A DNA stretch of 64,000 nucleotides, from assembly GCA_008000375.1 (NCBI GenBank), contig SMOI01000087.1, positions 7,682 through 71,681 on the forward strand, in the 5' to 3' direction. Below are positions 39,301-48,000 of the stretch, piece by piece. The notes below the pieces were generated by a model. The model was not told the DNA's origin. It made no database searches and saw only the letters and a list, made by a program, of their open reading frames with translations. Origin of the DNA: Poteriospumella lacustris. Taxonomy: Eukaryota; Sar; Chrysophyceae; Chromulinales; Dinobryaceae. The position numbers and the translations under genes are program-made. Each line of letters starts with the position of its first letter. Positions within the stretch are counted from its first letter, which is position 1.

Positions 39301-41181
39301 CCCCGTCAGAGCGTTGTTCGACAGGCTCAGGTACTGCGCCGTGCAGTTGTCGACCGTCGATAGACTCGGAAACGGGCCCCGCAGCGCGTTGTCGTTCAGA
39401 AACACACGCGCAATCGACGTCGTGAACACCTCCGGCGGCAGCGTGCCTGTCAGTGCATTGGCCTGCAGCGCCAGATACAGAAGCGTCGCCGACTGCAGCA
39501 GCTCAACCGGAACAGTGCCGTTCAGGTGCACGCCCGCCAGGTCCAGGTACTGGAGATATGCTGGAAGCGTACCGGAGACGGAGCCGCGTACGAAGTTGTA
39601 GCTCAGACCCAGCGCGAACAAGACTGGAAACGCATCGGCGCGCAGCAGCTCGGGCAGGGAGACGGACAGCAAGTTGCTCTCCAGCAGCAGGTTCTGGAGC
39701 TGCGACGACTCGCCGTAGGTGGGGGGCACCGAGCCGGTAAGGAAGTTGTTCATGAGGACGACCAGCGATGGGAAGGATACCGAGCCGATGTAGAGGGGCA
39801 GGGCCCCAGTGAGGAGGTTGTACTGCAGCTCGAACTGCCACATGTAGGTGATGGATCGCACCGAAGGAGGAATCGACCCCGTGAGCAAATTCTGCGCCAA
39901 ACTGAACGTGTAGGTTTGCGTCATGTTGCCGATACAGCTAGGAATCGTCCCCGTCAACATGTTGTCGTAGATCTCCACTGTGTAGGCTATTTGGCACTGA
40001 CACAGCGACACAGGAATTGGTCCGCTGAGCAAGTTCGACGACAGACGCACGTTTTCGAGGAGAACAATGTCCCCCAAAGAGCTGGGAATGGAACCTGTGA
40101 GGAAGTTGGAGTACACTTGGAGACTGAAGAGGGTGGACAGACTGCCGATGGCCGCTGGAATAGTGCCCGTCAGCAAGTTGCCGAAGACCGACAATCCCTC
40201 CAGTCGACGCAGGTTCGTCAGCGACACAGGTATGCTGCCACTTAGCTGATTGGCGTACAAACTCAAAGTCACCAAGTTGGTTAAAGATCCCAAGGAATCA
40301 GGAATGGTCCCGGTGAGAAGGTTGCTGTTGACAAGAAAGGTGGTCAGGTTCGTGAGTTGGTTGACGCACTGCGGAAGCGACCCGACCATGTGAATTTCAA
40401 ACAGCGATAACTGCTGCAAGGTGGGCATCTCACAAAGCCACGCTGGAAATGAACCCTGCAGGTTGTTCTTGCTTAACCCCAGGATCTTCAGATTCGTCAG
40501 CTGCCGTAGAGTAGGAGGTATGGTGCCCTCAAAGTAGTTGGCTTCCAGATACAGCGCTGTCAGCCACGGCAGCGTAGAAAAATCAGGAATTTCACCAGAA
40601 ATAATATTTCCAGCTAATCCAAGCTGTTTGAGTGATGTCACCTGCAAGATCGACGTCGGGAACCTGCCGTGGAAGCGATTGTAACTCAGGTCGCATTCCT
40701 CCAGAGCCGACATATTTGGCCCCAGGCTCGGCAATGAGCCAATGAACATATTGCTGGACAGATCGAGTTTCTGCAAATATGACATGTTGTTCAACGAGGA
40801 TGGTATCGTTCCCGTCAAGAAATTGATGAAGAAGTCCAGAAGTTGGAGGTGCGTTAGGTCTGCTAGCGAAGATGGAAGAGAACCCGACAAAGAGTTCGCT
40901 TCCAACGCCAACTCTGCCACATGGCATGTACTATCGTCTTCGAAAAATTGACAAGAAACTCCATACCATGGAAGTGCGCAAGGATTGTAGCTCTCGATGG
41001 AATTGTTCACGACGATAGGCCATTGGTTATCCCACTGCTCACCGTTTGTGGCAACGTAAAGCTCCACCAGACTGGACACCTCTTTGACTGGAGGAGCAGT
41101 GATACAATTCATAGAAAGAGAAATTGAGGCACATAATCCTACGACACAGCAGACCATGAAGATCGCAAGATCGAGCACCAT
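36376..41181 (-). CDS. large LRR ectodomain protein with multi-pass membrane C-terminus
   Basis: 1601 residues from ATG at 41181, no intron. Signal peptide (first ~22 residues), then LVELYVATNGEQWDNQW and a CALPWYGVSC cap typical of plant-style LRR N-termini. Residues ~90-910 hold some 30 leucine-rich repeats of about 24 residues with the plant-type consensus (LTGTIPSSL, LSGSIPVSLTNL). The first membrane span is near residue 930 (LLVAVLLAVLTAAVLCAYG). The remaining 650 residues contain about nine more hydrophobic spans, with a ~100-residue Cys-containing loop before the seventh (SPNCFQYAFS...CSFSLLEAF). No kinase domain is found; the tail is short and Ser-rich. A surface or vacuolar receptor is likely; the ligand and signalling mode are unknown. 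The 5' quarter of the gene is AT-balanced while the rest is very GC-rich. Long antisense frames are shadows of that GC bias. Confidence 0.8.
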   Translation of the reverse strand: MVLDLAIFMVCCVVGLCASISLSMNCITAPPVKEVSSLVELYVATNGEQWDNQWPIVVNNSIESYNPCALPWYGVSCQFFEDDSTCHVAELALEANSLSGSLPSSLADLTHLQLLDFFINFLTGTIPSSLNNMSYLQKLDLSSNMFIGSLPSLGPNMSALEECDLSYNRFHGRFPTSILQVTSLKQLGLAGNIISGEIPDFSTLPWLTALYLEANYFEGTIPPTLRQLTNLKILGLSKNNLQGSFPAWLCEMPTLQQLSLFEIHMVGSLPQCVNQLTNLTTFLVNSNLLTGTIPDSLGSLTNLVTLSLYANQLSGSIPVSLTNLRRLEGLSVFGNLLTGTIPAAIGSLSTLFSLQVYSNFLTGSIPSSLGDIVLLENVRLSSNLLSGPIPVSLCQCQIAYTVEIYDNMLTGTIPSCIGNMTQTYTFSLAQNLLTGSIPPSVRSITYMWQFELQYNLLTGALPLYIGSVSFPSLVVLMNNFLTGSVPPTYGESSQLQNLLLESNLLSVSLPELLRADAFPVLFALGLSYNFVRGSVSGTLPAYLQYLDLAGVHLNGTVPVELLQSATLLYLALQANALTGTLPPEVFTTSIARVFLNDNALRGPFPSLSTVDNCTAQYLSLSNNALTGRLPAFLSRCKALTSFVASSLQLTGPIEGLFSDLPLLQELVLTDNALTGSVEDVFAASTASGLVFNAAYNQFTGSLPTRSLQNGRWAALILTQNCLTGTLPGEALCANEGMSEVLLSGLQAAPQCRSDVVAFPASWHVYSSYLEEAAVVGTLPGCILSLPQLSFVALSGNALRGSIPSAVNLSKALQGLDLSHNELTGSIPVALLRADLQLLDLSFNRLAGSLSATATDHYARDAEAKVSLQVNMLSGELPASWVDAVNIDVLDGNMFSCAAGSLTQTANSPVNDPEAATYTCGSSSTNLSLLVAVLLAVLTAAVLCAYGCLSHERRSLQQWWVAEWREVRRSVWQQRTFAAHGVALATLLLASMVLYATLAVTTSTYADLYIWVVALSLQRGATATGLLLVWLLLCTLLVLTARDRLVGDRPASKSAAEPSTGPAASEVVAEPRRGDVTSGPVALSLLTALSVLAVVVLHAVPVFAVNMLYVYATTLRLSLSRLTAVIVAMALFKLVWNGGLNVLVLKHAHVMTAQLRPTTVASLLAGVAMFNLIVSPILTESLVSPNCFQYAFSRIPSDTYAVAGGTCYWIFYYVIESTGSPIPLVAFPCMSYEELQATYNSGSVLAGGNYDMVIISTFSNGEASTVNFQAGFAYNFQCSFSLLEAFVHVFVYRYAIGVFVVPALWVLLKRWQLWVYARFGGSHWAFWVVSRLLPPLYRLVDMEVGAGGADADALALTNMELLRQYFPDDARQVRVSAETLYLRLVMDVAVGLSFGLLFPLLGLLALVGGATDLWTTKWMLDVWRQHRQRLAEVGGESGVAVSADYAQRLERTTQQLEEAYSEVVPRVAGELRSVLGYSALLWGFALYDILGRDAGAVGAVWVFVVVALMPHWVGWSLWAGRRLSKVWLAGRSAPRGQQNVDSPKAERDGQKESGERHPREMEMRVSSLYSRSSSKSNSSMANDPSGEVSSEAVEVCSALHMS

Positions 41182-41985
41182 TTTGAGTGCTCCGTGAAAG
41201 AGAACCCCTCAGTCGATAAAGTGGCAGCGAGCAACGTAGACGAGGCAATGGGACTCATGCGCAGGCGCTAATGACGATCGTCCTCAACTCTTGCCAATTT
41301 CTGCCAATGAAATCTGCTGTTCCGTGGGCCAACATACTCGCAATCTCGCTAAAGTCAGTCAAACTCGCTAAAGTCGCATATCCAGTGCTGACTGACGGCA
41401 CACACTGGCAAAGTTGTAACGCTTTTCCTCCAAAACCGACCATAGGCCACATCGAATATTTCCATTATATCGCCAGCTACAATCCCGCGAACTTACATAT
41501 GATAAAGGGACTTTGCTAATTTGTCTATTTTTCTGGCTTGACAACACTATGCATGCGAAAAACCATACGTATGCCGTATGACGGCCTTAAAGTTGGTATT
41601 CCCCAGCCGAATCTCGCAGGCGTGCTCGTAAAGTGCCAGGGGGTCGTTCAACAGCTGGTCACGTAAGTCTTTGAGTTGCCCCGATTATAGCATGGAGCAC
41701 CGCAGCAAAGGCTTGACTGGTAAGGGTCCTTAGGGTGAAGCGGGGACGTTGTCGTCATGGAGAAGCGTCGGGGCACGTGGTTGTAACCAGTCATAGGATT
41801 TCCGCCACGATGCATACAAGAGCCTATATGTGATTTATACGTGTCAATTTTCGCGGTTACGAAGGATACATTGTCGTAACAGTGTCGATTACACTGAGGA
41901 GAATCGCTTGGTCGCTAAGTACCTAAACGAGGTTGTCATTTTGGGTTGAAACTTTATATTAGAGTTAGCTCAAGCGGCGCTCAGC
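41182..41985. other. intergenic region without gene
   Basis: About 800 bp from the LRR start codon to the tRNA-Tyr. It should contain the LRR promoter. A short tandem (CGCTAAAGTCAGTCAAACTCGCTAAAGTCGC) lies at about 41348-41378. Nothing else recognised. Confidence 0.5.
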
Positions 41986-42076
41986 CTCAGCTTAGCTCAG
42001 TTGGTAGAGCATATGACTGTAGTCGTTCAAAACCGTAGTTATCATATGGTCGCTGGTTCGATTCCGGCAGCTGAGA
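41986..42076 (+). tRNA. tRNA-Tyr (GTA) with 18-nt intron
   Basis: Folds as a canonical tRNA: acceptor CTCAGCT/AGCTGAG, D-stem GCTC/GAGC with an AGTTGGTA loop, anticodon stem TATGA/TCATA, anticodon GTA at 42019-42021, T-stem GCTGG/CCGGC with loop TTCGATT, and A as discriminator. The intron (42023-42040) follows position 37, one base 3' of the anticodon, the standard place; its sequence ends CCGTAGTT, able to pair with the anticodon region. Mature length is 73. Nuclear tRNA-Tyr genes of most eukaryotes carry such an intron. A T-run (42080-42085) downstream fits RNA polymerase III termination. Confidence 0.95.
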
Positions 42077-42079
42077 CTT

Positions 42080-42085
42080 CTTTTT
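42080..42085 (+). terminator. RNA polymerase III terminator of tRNA-Tyr
   Basis: A run of T within ACTTCTTTTTCACC starts four bases after the tRNA 3' end. Confidence 0.7.
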
Positions 42086-42376
42086 CACCTTTTCTTTTTA
42101 CCACCTTTTCCACATTACATGGCGTCTTTGACGATTTGGTATGCCTTTAAACATTTCTATTTACTTTAAGCTGTTCAGCTGTGTGCAATTTTAGTGATTG
42201 GGCGTCATCTCACAAATCGATGTTCCACTGACAAGGTGACAAGGCGATTCGTCGTCATCATCATACTCTTCCTGGGAGGTTCATTCAGTCTCTAAACGAA
42301 TCTATCTCATTGTGAACTCGACAGAATCAAAGATTGAGAGAACTTGTCTAGTGTGCACTTAACACAGATTCCCAAC

Positions 42377-43949
42377 ATGATCACTTCGACGTACAAGGAG
42401 GAGCACGAAAGCTTTGTATCAAATTTGAGCGGTTCTAGCGCACAGTGCGTCGTTCTTTGTCTAGCTCACGTTCCAGCTTATATTCTCCTCACCAAAATGA
42501 TACAAGGATTTAGCGCACCTCGAGTTCTTCTTGATTTCATGGGCTTAGGCCTGCCTTTGATGCTGACAATGACAGTTTTTTCGGAGTATACTGTCGCTTC
42601 TATGTGCTTTCTGCTGGTGATGTATGCCGCCACCTACAAAATTCGTGCCGGAAGCTTTTCATTCAGGTCTACATTTCCTCCCTCTCCAGAAAAGGAATTA
42701 TATGGACGAACGTCGTATTTGACTCTAAGCAAAGGTATCACTGACAACTCTCCCTACCCAAAGCTTCCGATCTTTGCACTAAAAATCGATTTACACAGGC
42801 GCCACAGTTCTCTTCACTTGCATTGCAATTTTGGCCGTCGACTTTCCCATATTTCCCAGATACTTTGGCAAAACAGAAACGTTTGGCGTGTCTCTGATGG
42901 ATTATGGAGTCGGGTCATTCATGGTTTCCACTGCTTGCACTTCGAAGTTCGCCAGAGGGGTGGTTACAGGGGGTTTTCGAGAGGCCTTTTCAATAAAGCG
43001 ATTCGCCGTGCTTCTTCTTGGTGTCAGTCGTCTCATTAGCGTCAAAGTTTTGAACTACCAAGAGCACGTCAGTGAGTACGGTGTACACTGGAATTTCTTC
43101 GTTACTCTGTACTGTGTATGGGTTGTCGCGGACATTCTGCATTCATATTTGACCCGAAAAGCCATTTCATTCTTGGCAGTCGCTCTGTTGATTGGGTATC
43201 AAATATTCTTGAATCTATTTGGAGGTACGCAGTACATTTTCGATTCCTCACGAGGGAGCTTTGTGGATGCCAACAAAGAAGGAATATTTTCCCTCTTTGG
43301 CTACATTTCTCTCTATTTGCTTATGGAAGTGATATCGTTTTATTTTTTCCACGCCGATCCGCATTGTGATGAGAAGCCCACTCCCAGCTCGTCTGTTTCG
43401 GGCGAACACCCCCAGCCGGAATCTGAGACTATGAGGGTGAACTCTCAACCTGACACTACCAGTGCACAACCAGGCCTGCAATCAAATCCCAGCTTTCAAG
43501 CAGCAACGAACCCGGGAGCATCAAAAGTATTTCATCAAGTACCGGGATTTGACTTCAAATTTGTTCTGCGGCTAGGGGGATTTTCGTTGTTTGTTTGGGC
43601 GCTCTGGCTGTTGCTGGCCACAATGGTTCAACCGACGAGTCGCAGGTTGTGCAATACAACGTATGTTTGTTTTAGCATCGCTTTATCGTGCACACTAATC
43701 TTGGCAACTTACGTAGTGGATGTTCTTGGTGATAAGTCTCTGTCGATATCAACGCTAAATCTGATGAACACCCACTCGTTGGCGGTTTTTCTAATTGCCA
43801 ATGTTGCAACCGGAATTATCAATATGACCATCAAAACTATTCATTCCACTGTCGCGGAGTCTTTGTCGGTGATGGTGGTGTACACTTTCCTTGTCTGTTT
43901 GACACCTTGGGCTATGCAGTGGGTGACACCAACAGGCACAAAATCGTAA
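42377..43949 (+). CDS. GPI-anchor inositol acyltransferase (PIG-W/GWT1 type)
   Basis: Two exons, 42377-42734 and 42799-43949, give 502 residues; the 64-nt intron (GTATCA...CAG) splits a Gly codon. The protein has about 12 hydrophobic spans. Family signatures are clear: AVDFPIFPRYFGKTETFGVSLMD (written in two parts here: AVDFPIFPRYFGKTE and GVSLMDYGVGSF), and EYGVHWNFFVTLYCVW. PIG-W in animals and GWT1 in yeast acylate the inositol of GlcN-PI early in GPI-anchor synthesis in the ER membrane. A hydrophilic Ser/Pro-rich loop of about 70 residues (from ~315) interrupts the spans. An in-frame upstream codon run begins before ATG 42377 but has no earlier ATG. Confidence 0.9.
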
Positions 43950-44033
43950 CCAATTTTTCGAGGCGTTGCAGTAAATAGTCTTCTGTAATGTGTATGTATA
44001 TATAAGTTATTTTCATTTCTGGTCCATAAAGAT

Positions 44034-44698
44034 TTAGAAATCGAAATCTTTGACTTTCCGACGGCTACTTTTGATGTCGCCTCTTTTTCGTTTGTCTTCC
44101 CTCCGGACCTGCTTCGTCCTTTCAGAGAGACCGACCCACATTTCTCTCTCTTTTGGGGTCATCATCGCCTCGGCAATAGCTTCCTTTAATTTTGTGATGC
44201 TATCGTCCTTGTTCTTGGCTTGAGTTCGATGCTCTTGGGACGAGAAGTACAACTCTCCTTCCTTTGTCACTTTGTTGGCATTGTACTGCAAAAGTCGCTG
44301 CCGAACCTCTGGGGCCAGCCATGTTGCAGACTGAACATGCAGCCGAATCTCAGCTTTAGTGTTCAATTTGTTAACATTTTGGCCTCCAGGTCCCGATGAT
44401 CGAGCAAAATTGAAATCGATTCTAAAACGAGAAGCTCATGAAAACGAGAACAAAATATGGAGGGATACACTGGGTCCTACTTGTCCATCGGAATTTCAAC
44501 GTCTTTTGCTCTTATTGCAGGGTTTAACTCGTCGTGATTCTTCCCCTTTAGGGTGATTAACGTCGTCGAATACAACCGATGAGAAGGTCGTTGGAACGCA
44601 ACAACTTGCGCGGCGCGGAGAACCGAAAATCCTAAACATCTTGGAACTGCAAACATCATTATCCATATAAATATCAATGAAAGTAACACGGCAACCAT
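44034..44698 (-). CDS. ArfB/ICT1-type peptidyl-tRNA hydrolase (release factor), organelle targeted
   Basis: Two exons on the minus strand, 44698-44481 and 44421-44034, give 201 residues; the 59-nt intron starts GTAGGA and ends TTTTAG. The joined frame reads MDKIDFNFARSSGPGGQNVN, with the catalytic GGQ loop at about residues 85-87 that releases peptides from stalled ribosomes. The basic C-terminal tail (KRGDIKSSRRKVKDFDF) fits the mRNA-channel-binding tail of ArfB and ICT1. The N-terminus is a strong signal peptide (LLSLIFIWIMMFAVPRCLG) followed by FSVLRAAQ, a Phe-containing start of a transit peptide, pointing to the plastid rather than the mitochondrion. It diverges from the FYVE gene and its stop is close to that of the PIG-W gene (convergent, 84 bp). 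Confidence 0.85.
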
Positions 44699-45007
44699 AA
44701 ATATTCTTATGGTAGTCCACCATATATTGCAATAGTTACGGGTTACGCTGACCGCTGACCCTGCTGATGATTCGCCGCGTTGGACGTCGTCATCATCTTC
44801 ATGGCGTCGTCATCATCGTGGTTTTATCCCCCCAAAAGGTCCCAGCTGCCCGACGAGGTCGATTTTGGGTTTTTGCGTGGTCGCTAAACGGCCGCAACAG
44901 CAACGCGGTACCCACCAAACGTGCGGAAAATTTATCCCATCAGTTGAGACGTTAAGTCAACACACATCGTTAGGAATCACAACCACATTCTGTAAACGGT
45001 ATTGAAG
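44699..45007. promoter_or_regulatory. divergent intergenic region
   Basis: 309 bp between head-to-head genes (release factor minus, FYVE protein plus). No motif named. Confidence 0.5.
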
Positions 45008-48000
45008 ATGATGGGTAGTCGTGCCCGTGAGCACCACGGCGACAGCTTGTTCGAGGACAGCTTCTACAATGTCGATGACGGTTCCGCCCGGCCGTCACCC
45101 AATCGCCCGGCTGTTGCAACTACTGCAACTGTTCCTGCTCCAGTACCGGTACAACAACACCAACCACAATTGATTTCCCAACCCCGTCCTACAGTTGTGA
45201 CCACCGCGCACGCTCCCGCCCCTGCGGCCTCAGCAAATCGCCACTTAGTCACAGCGCAATCGTTTGAGAGCGACGATGGTAGTTTTTACAATATCGACGT
45301 CCCCATTGCAGAATTGGGGTCGCTTCAACAAAGATCTCAACCATCCACACAGAGTCAAGCCACTGGTGCCACAGATTTTTCTGGAGGATGGACGAGAAAC
45401 GACTTCAACACCAGTTCTCACAACCTGAACGCTGCGGGGGCTGATAGCCGTTTAGCCCACAGCAGCTTAGCTGACTTAACCCCGTCAGAAATTGCTGAAA
45501 TCGATGCATTGTGCGGCATCTCTGCGCTGATTCAACTGGCGGATATGGGATTTCCTGCACAACACTGCAGGATAGCGTTGAAGGAGTGCGACGGCGATGT
45601 TTCACGCGCAATTACGTTCTGTTTGGAGCATGGTCCTGATGAAATGAAATGGTTAATGCGTGCAGAGGCGAATCGAATAGCGCAGAATGCATCTGAACCG
45701 GTTCCAGTGACTCCTGCTGCTGCTGCGACGACAGAGAAACCGAAGAAGGGCATTTTCCAGCGTCTGTTCAAGACTAAGGGCGCTGACGCGAAGAGATCGT
45801 CGAACACCAGCACCGTTGCTGCAACTCAGCCTGCCACGGGAGATAGAAGTAGTCATGGACAGCAACGGCCAGTTTCTATGCCCGCTGGAGCTCACGCCCC
45901 GCAGCCGACGCATGGGCCGACGGCCCAACCGTCCCATCCAGTGCACCACGGACCAGCACCCCAGCCAGCCTCGCATCCAGCGCAGCATGGATCAACAGCC
46001 CAGCATTCGCATCCAACGCCGGTGCAAAGTAGCCATGCAGCAGCCGCACAAGCCCACGCAGCAAATCGTCCCGTGAGCATGCCAGTCAATCACTCGCATG
46101 CAGCTCCACCAGCTGCAGCTGCAGCCGCAGCAACGGGTCATGCTCCTCCTCCCATGAATCCCAATTTTGTCGACATCCCTCCGTCTCCTCCGCAGTCTGT
46201 CCACCAACATGGGCACCGTCTTGCGGCCGAAGAGAGTTGGGAAGATTTTGATCAGCCGATTCCCGATATTATGCGGCCACCTCCGAAGGCGAAGACCACC
46301 AGCAAGAACACGCCAGCGACAAGTGCCACTCGGCCCCACACGAGTCATCAAGCGTCGCCAGCAACGAACCAAAAGCCAGCAGCGGTTGCCGCGCCGGCAG
46401 CCGTTGTCGCATCACCAGCCGGCCCAACGGTCCAAGTTCATCTGCCGCCGCAGCTGGCTCCGCAGTCGTACTCACATCCCCCTCCCCGGCGGGAGAACGT
46501 CACCCCAGACGGTTATGGTATGCGGGGCTACACACAGCCTGCAGTGCAGCATTCACCGTCGGCGGCTGCCACTGTGCAGGCGACGATCGAGGTCCCTGTG
46601 GCACCGGTGGCTGCGGAACCAACGCCAGCCGTCGCAGCCGCACAGCATCCGCGCGTGACGCATGCCCTGTTGGACTTACCGTCGAACTCGCACTACGGCA
46701 GCCTCATGGACATCGGTGAAGTCATTCAGCAGCTGCAGACTCGCCCCGTGTCGTCTTCCAACCCAACGCAAGAGCGCCCCGTCACTCCTGCTTCCCCCGG
46801 AGCGGCTAAGCCTGTGCCACCACCCAAGCCCCCACGCAGCAATCACAACTCGATGCGTTTCCAATCGACGCCGGTTCTCACTGAGAGTATGGTGATGGGC
46901 GGGACGGAGCCAGCGTCGGAGAGTGCGGCGCCCTTCGCGAGCGGGTTCCATTTCAGCAGCCAGCAGAACCTCAACAACGTGAGCATGGACATCCCCATGA
47001 TCCAAACCTTCGGGCTCGAGGATCACGGCTTTTCCTTCTCGTCGCCATCGCACAAAGACGGCGCCGCCGATTCGCCGGACGGACGACATCAGCACCATCA
47101 CGGGCTACACAACCCCGATCGCGTCGTGCCAACGACAACGACGACAACGACGACGACCACCGCGACGCAAGAGAATGCGGCTCAGAGTGAGACGAGCTAC
47201 TACGGAAGCGTGTTGTTCACCGATCCGCTTGTTGTGGAGGCTCAGTCGTTTCAGCCAACGGTTGAGGTGCCATCAGTCGCGCCAGCGGAGGACGCAGTGG
47301 CGCCTGTGGCGGTAGAGGAGGTGTCTGTTCCTGACGAGACGGAGCCGGCCATCGCTGTGCCCACGGGCGTCTTCGTCTCGTTGCTCGGTGCACCCGCTGC
47401 ATCGGAAGAAGCGGCGCAAACGGTGGAACACGCGACGGTTGAGGCGACGGACTCCCAGGTCACTGATCTCGCAGTGGAGGAACCTGTCGAGGTGTCTGCT
47501 GCCGTTGAGCCAGCACTGGAGGTGATCGTCGTAGCGGCTGCTGAGGTCGACAGCGTTGCCACAGAAGTGCCATCGGTTGTCGATGTGCTCCCTCCTGTGT
47601 CTTCAGAGGCAGAGCCAGCGGTATCGTCGATTGAGTCCGCGCCCGCCGCTGCGGTGGAGGAGGAACAGCCTGCTCCAGAAGTGGAGCCAGTGGCGGCCGT
47701 ATCCACAGTGGCGGAAGTGTCTGCGGTCGTGGACGTGCCGGTCGAGGACGAGCCCATCGAGATCGTCGGTGAGGCGCATTTCATCACCAGCTCTGCCCCA
47801 GCGGTGGAGACGCATGCGCCCGAACTGTCTTCAGCCGACGAAGAGGCCTTCTCCGCGTTCATCGCTGACCCCATCGCGCCATTGTCGCACGATGAGTTCT
47901 TCCCTTCGGAAACGGCGTATGCGCATGTCTCTGCCGAGGCGGCTCCGTTGGGCGCAGAGTTTGAGCCGTCGCTGTCGCACTACAACTTCGACACGGCCGC

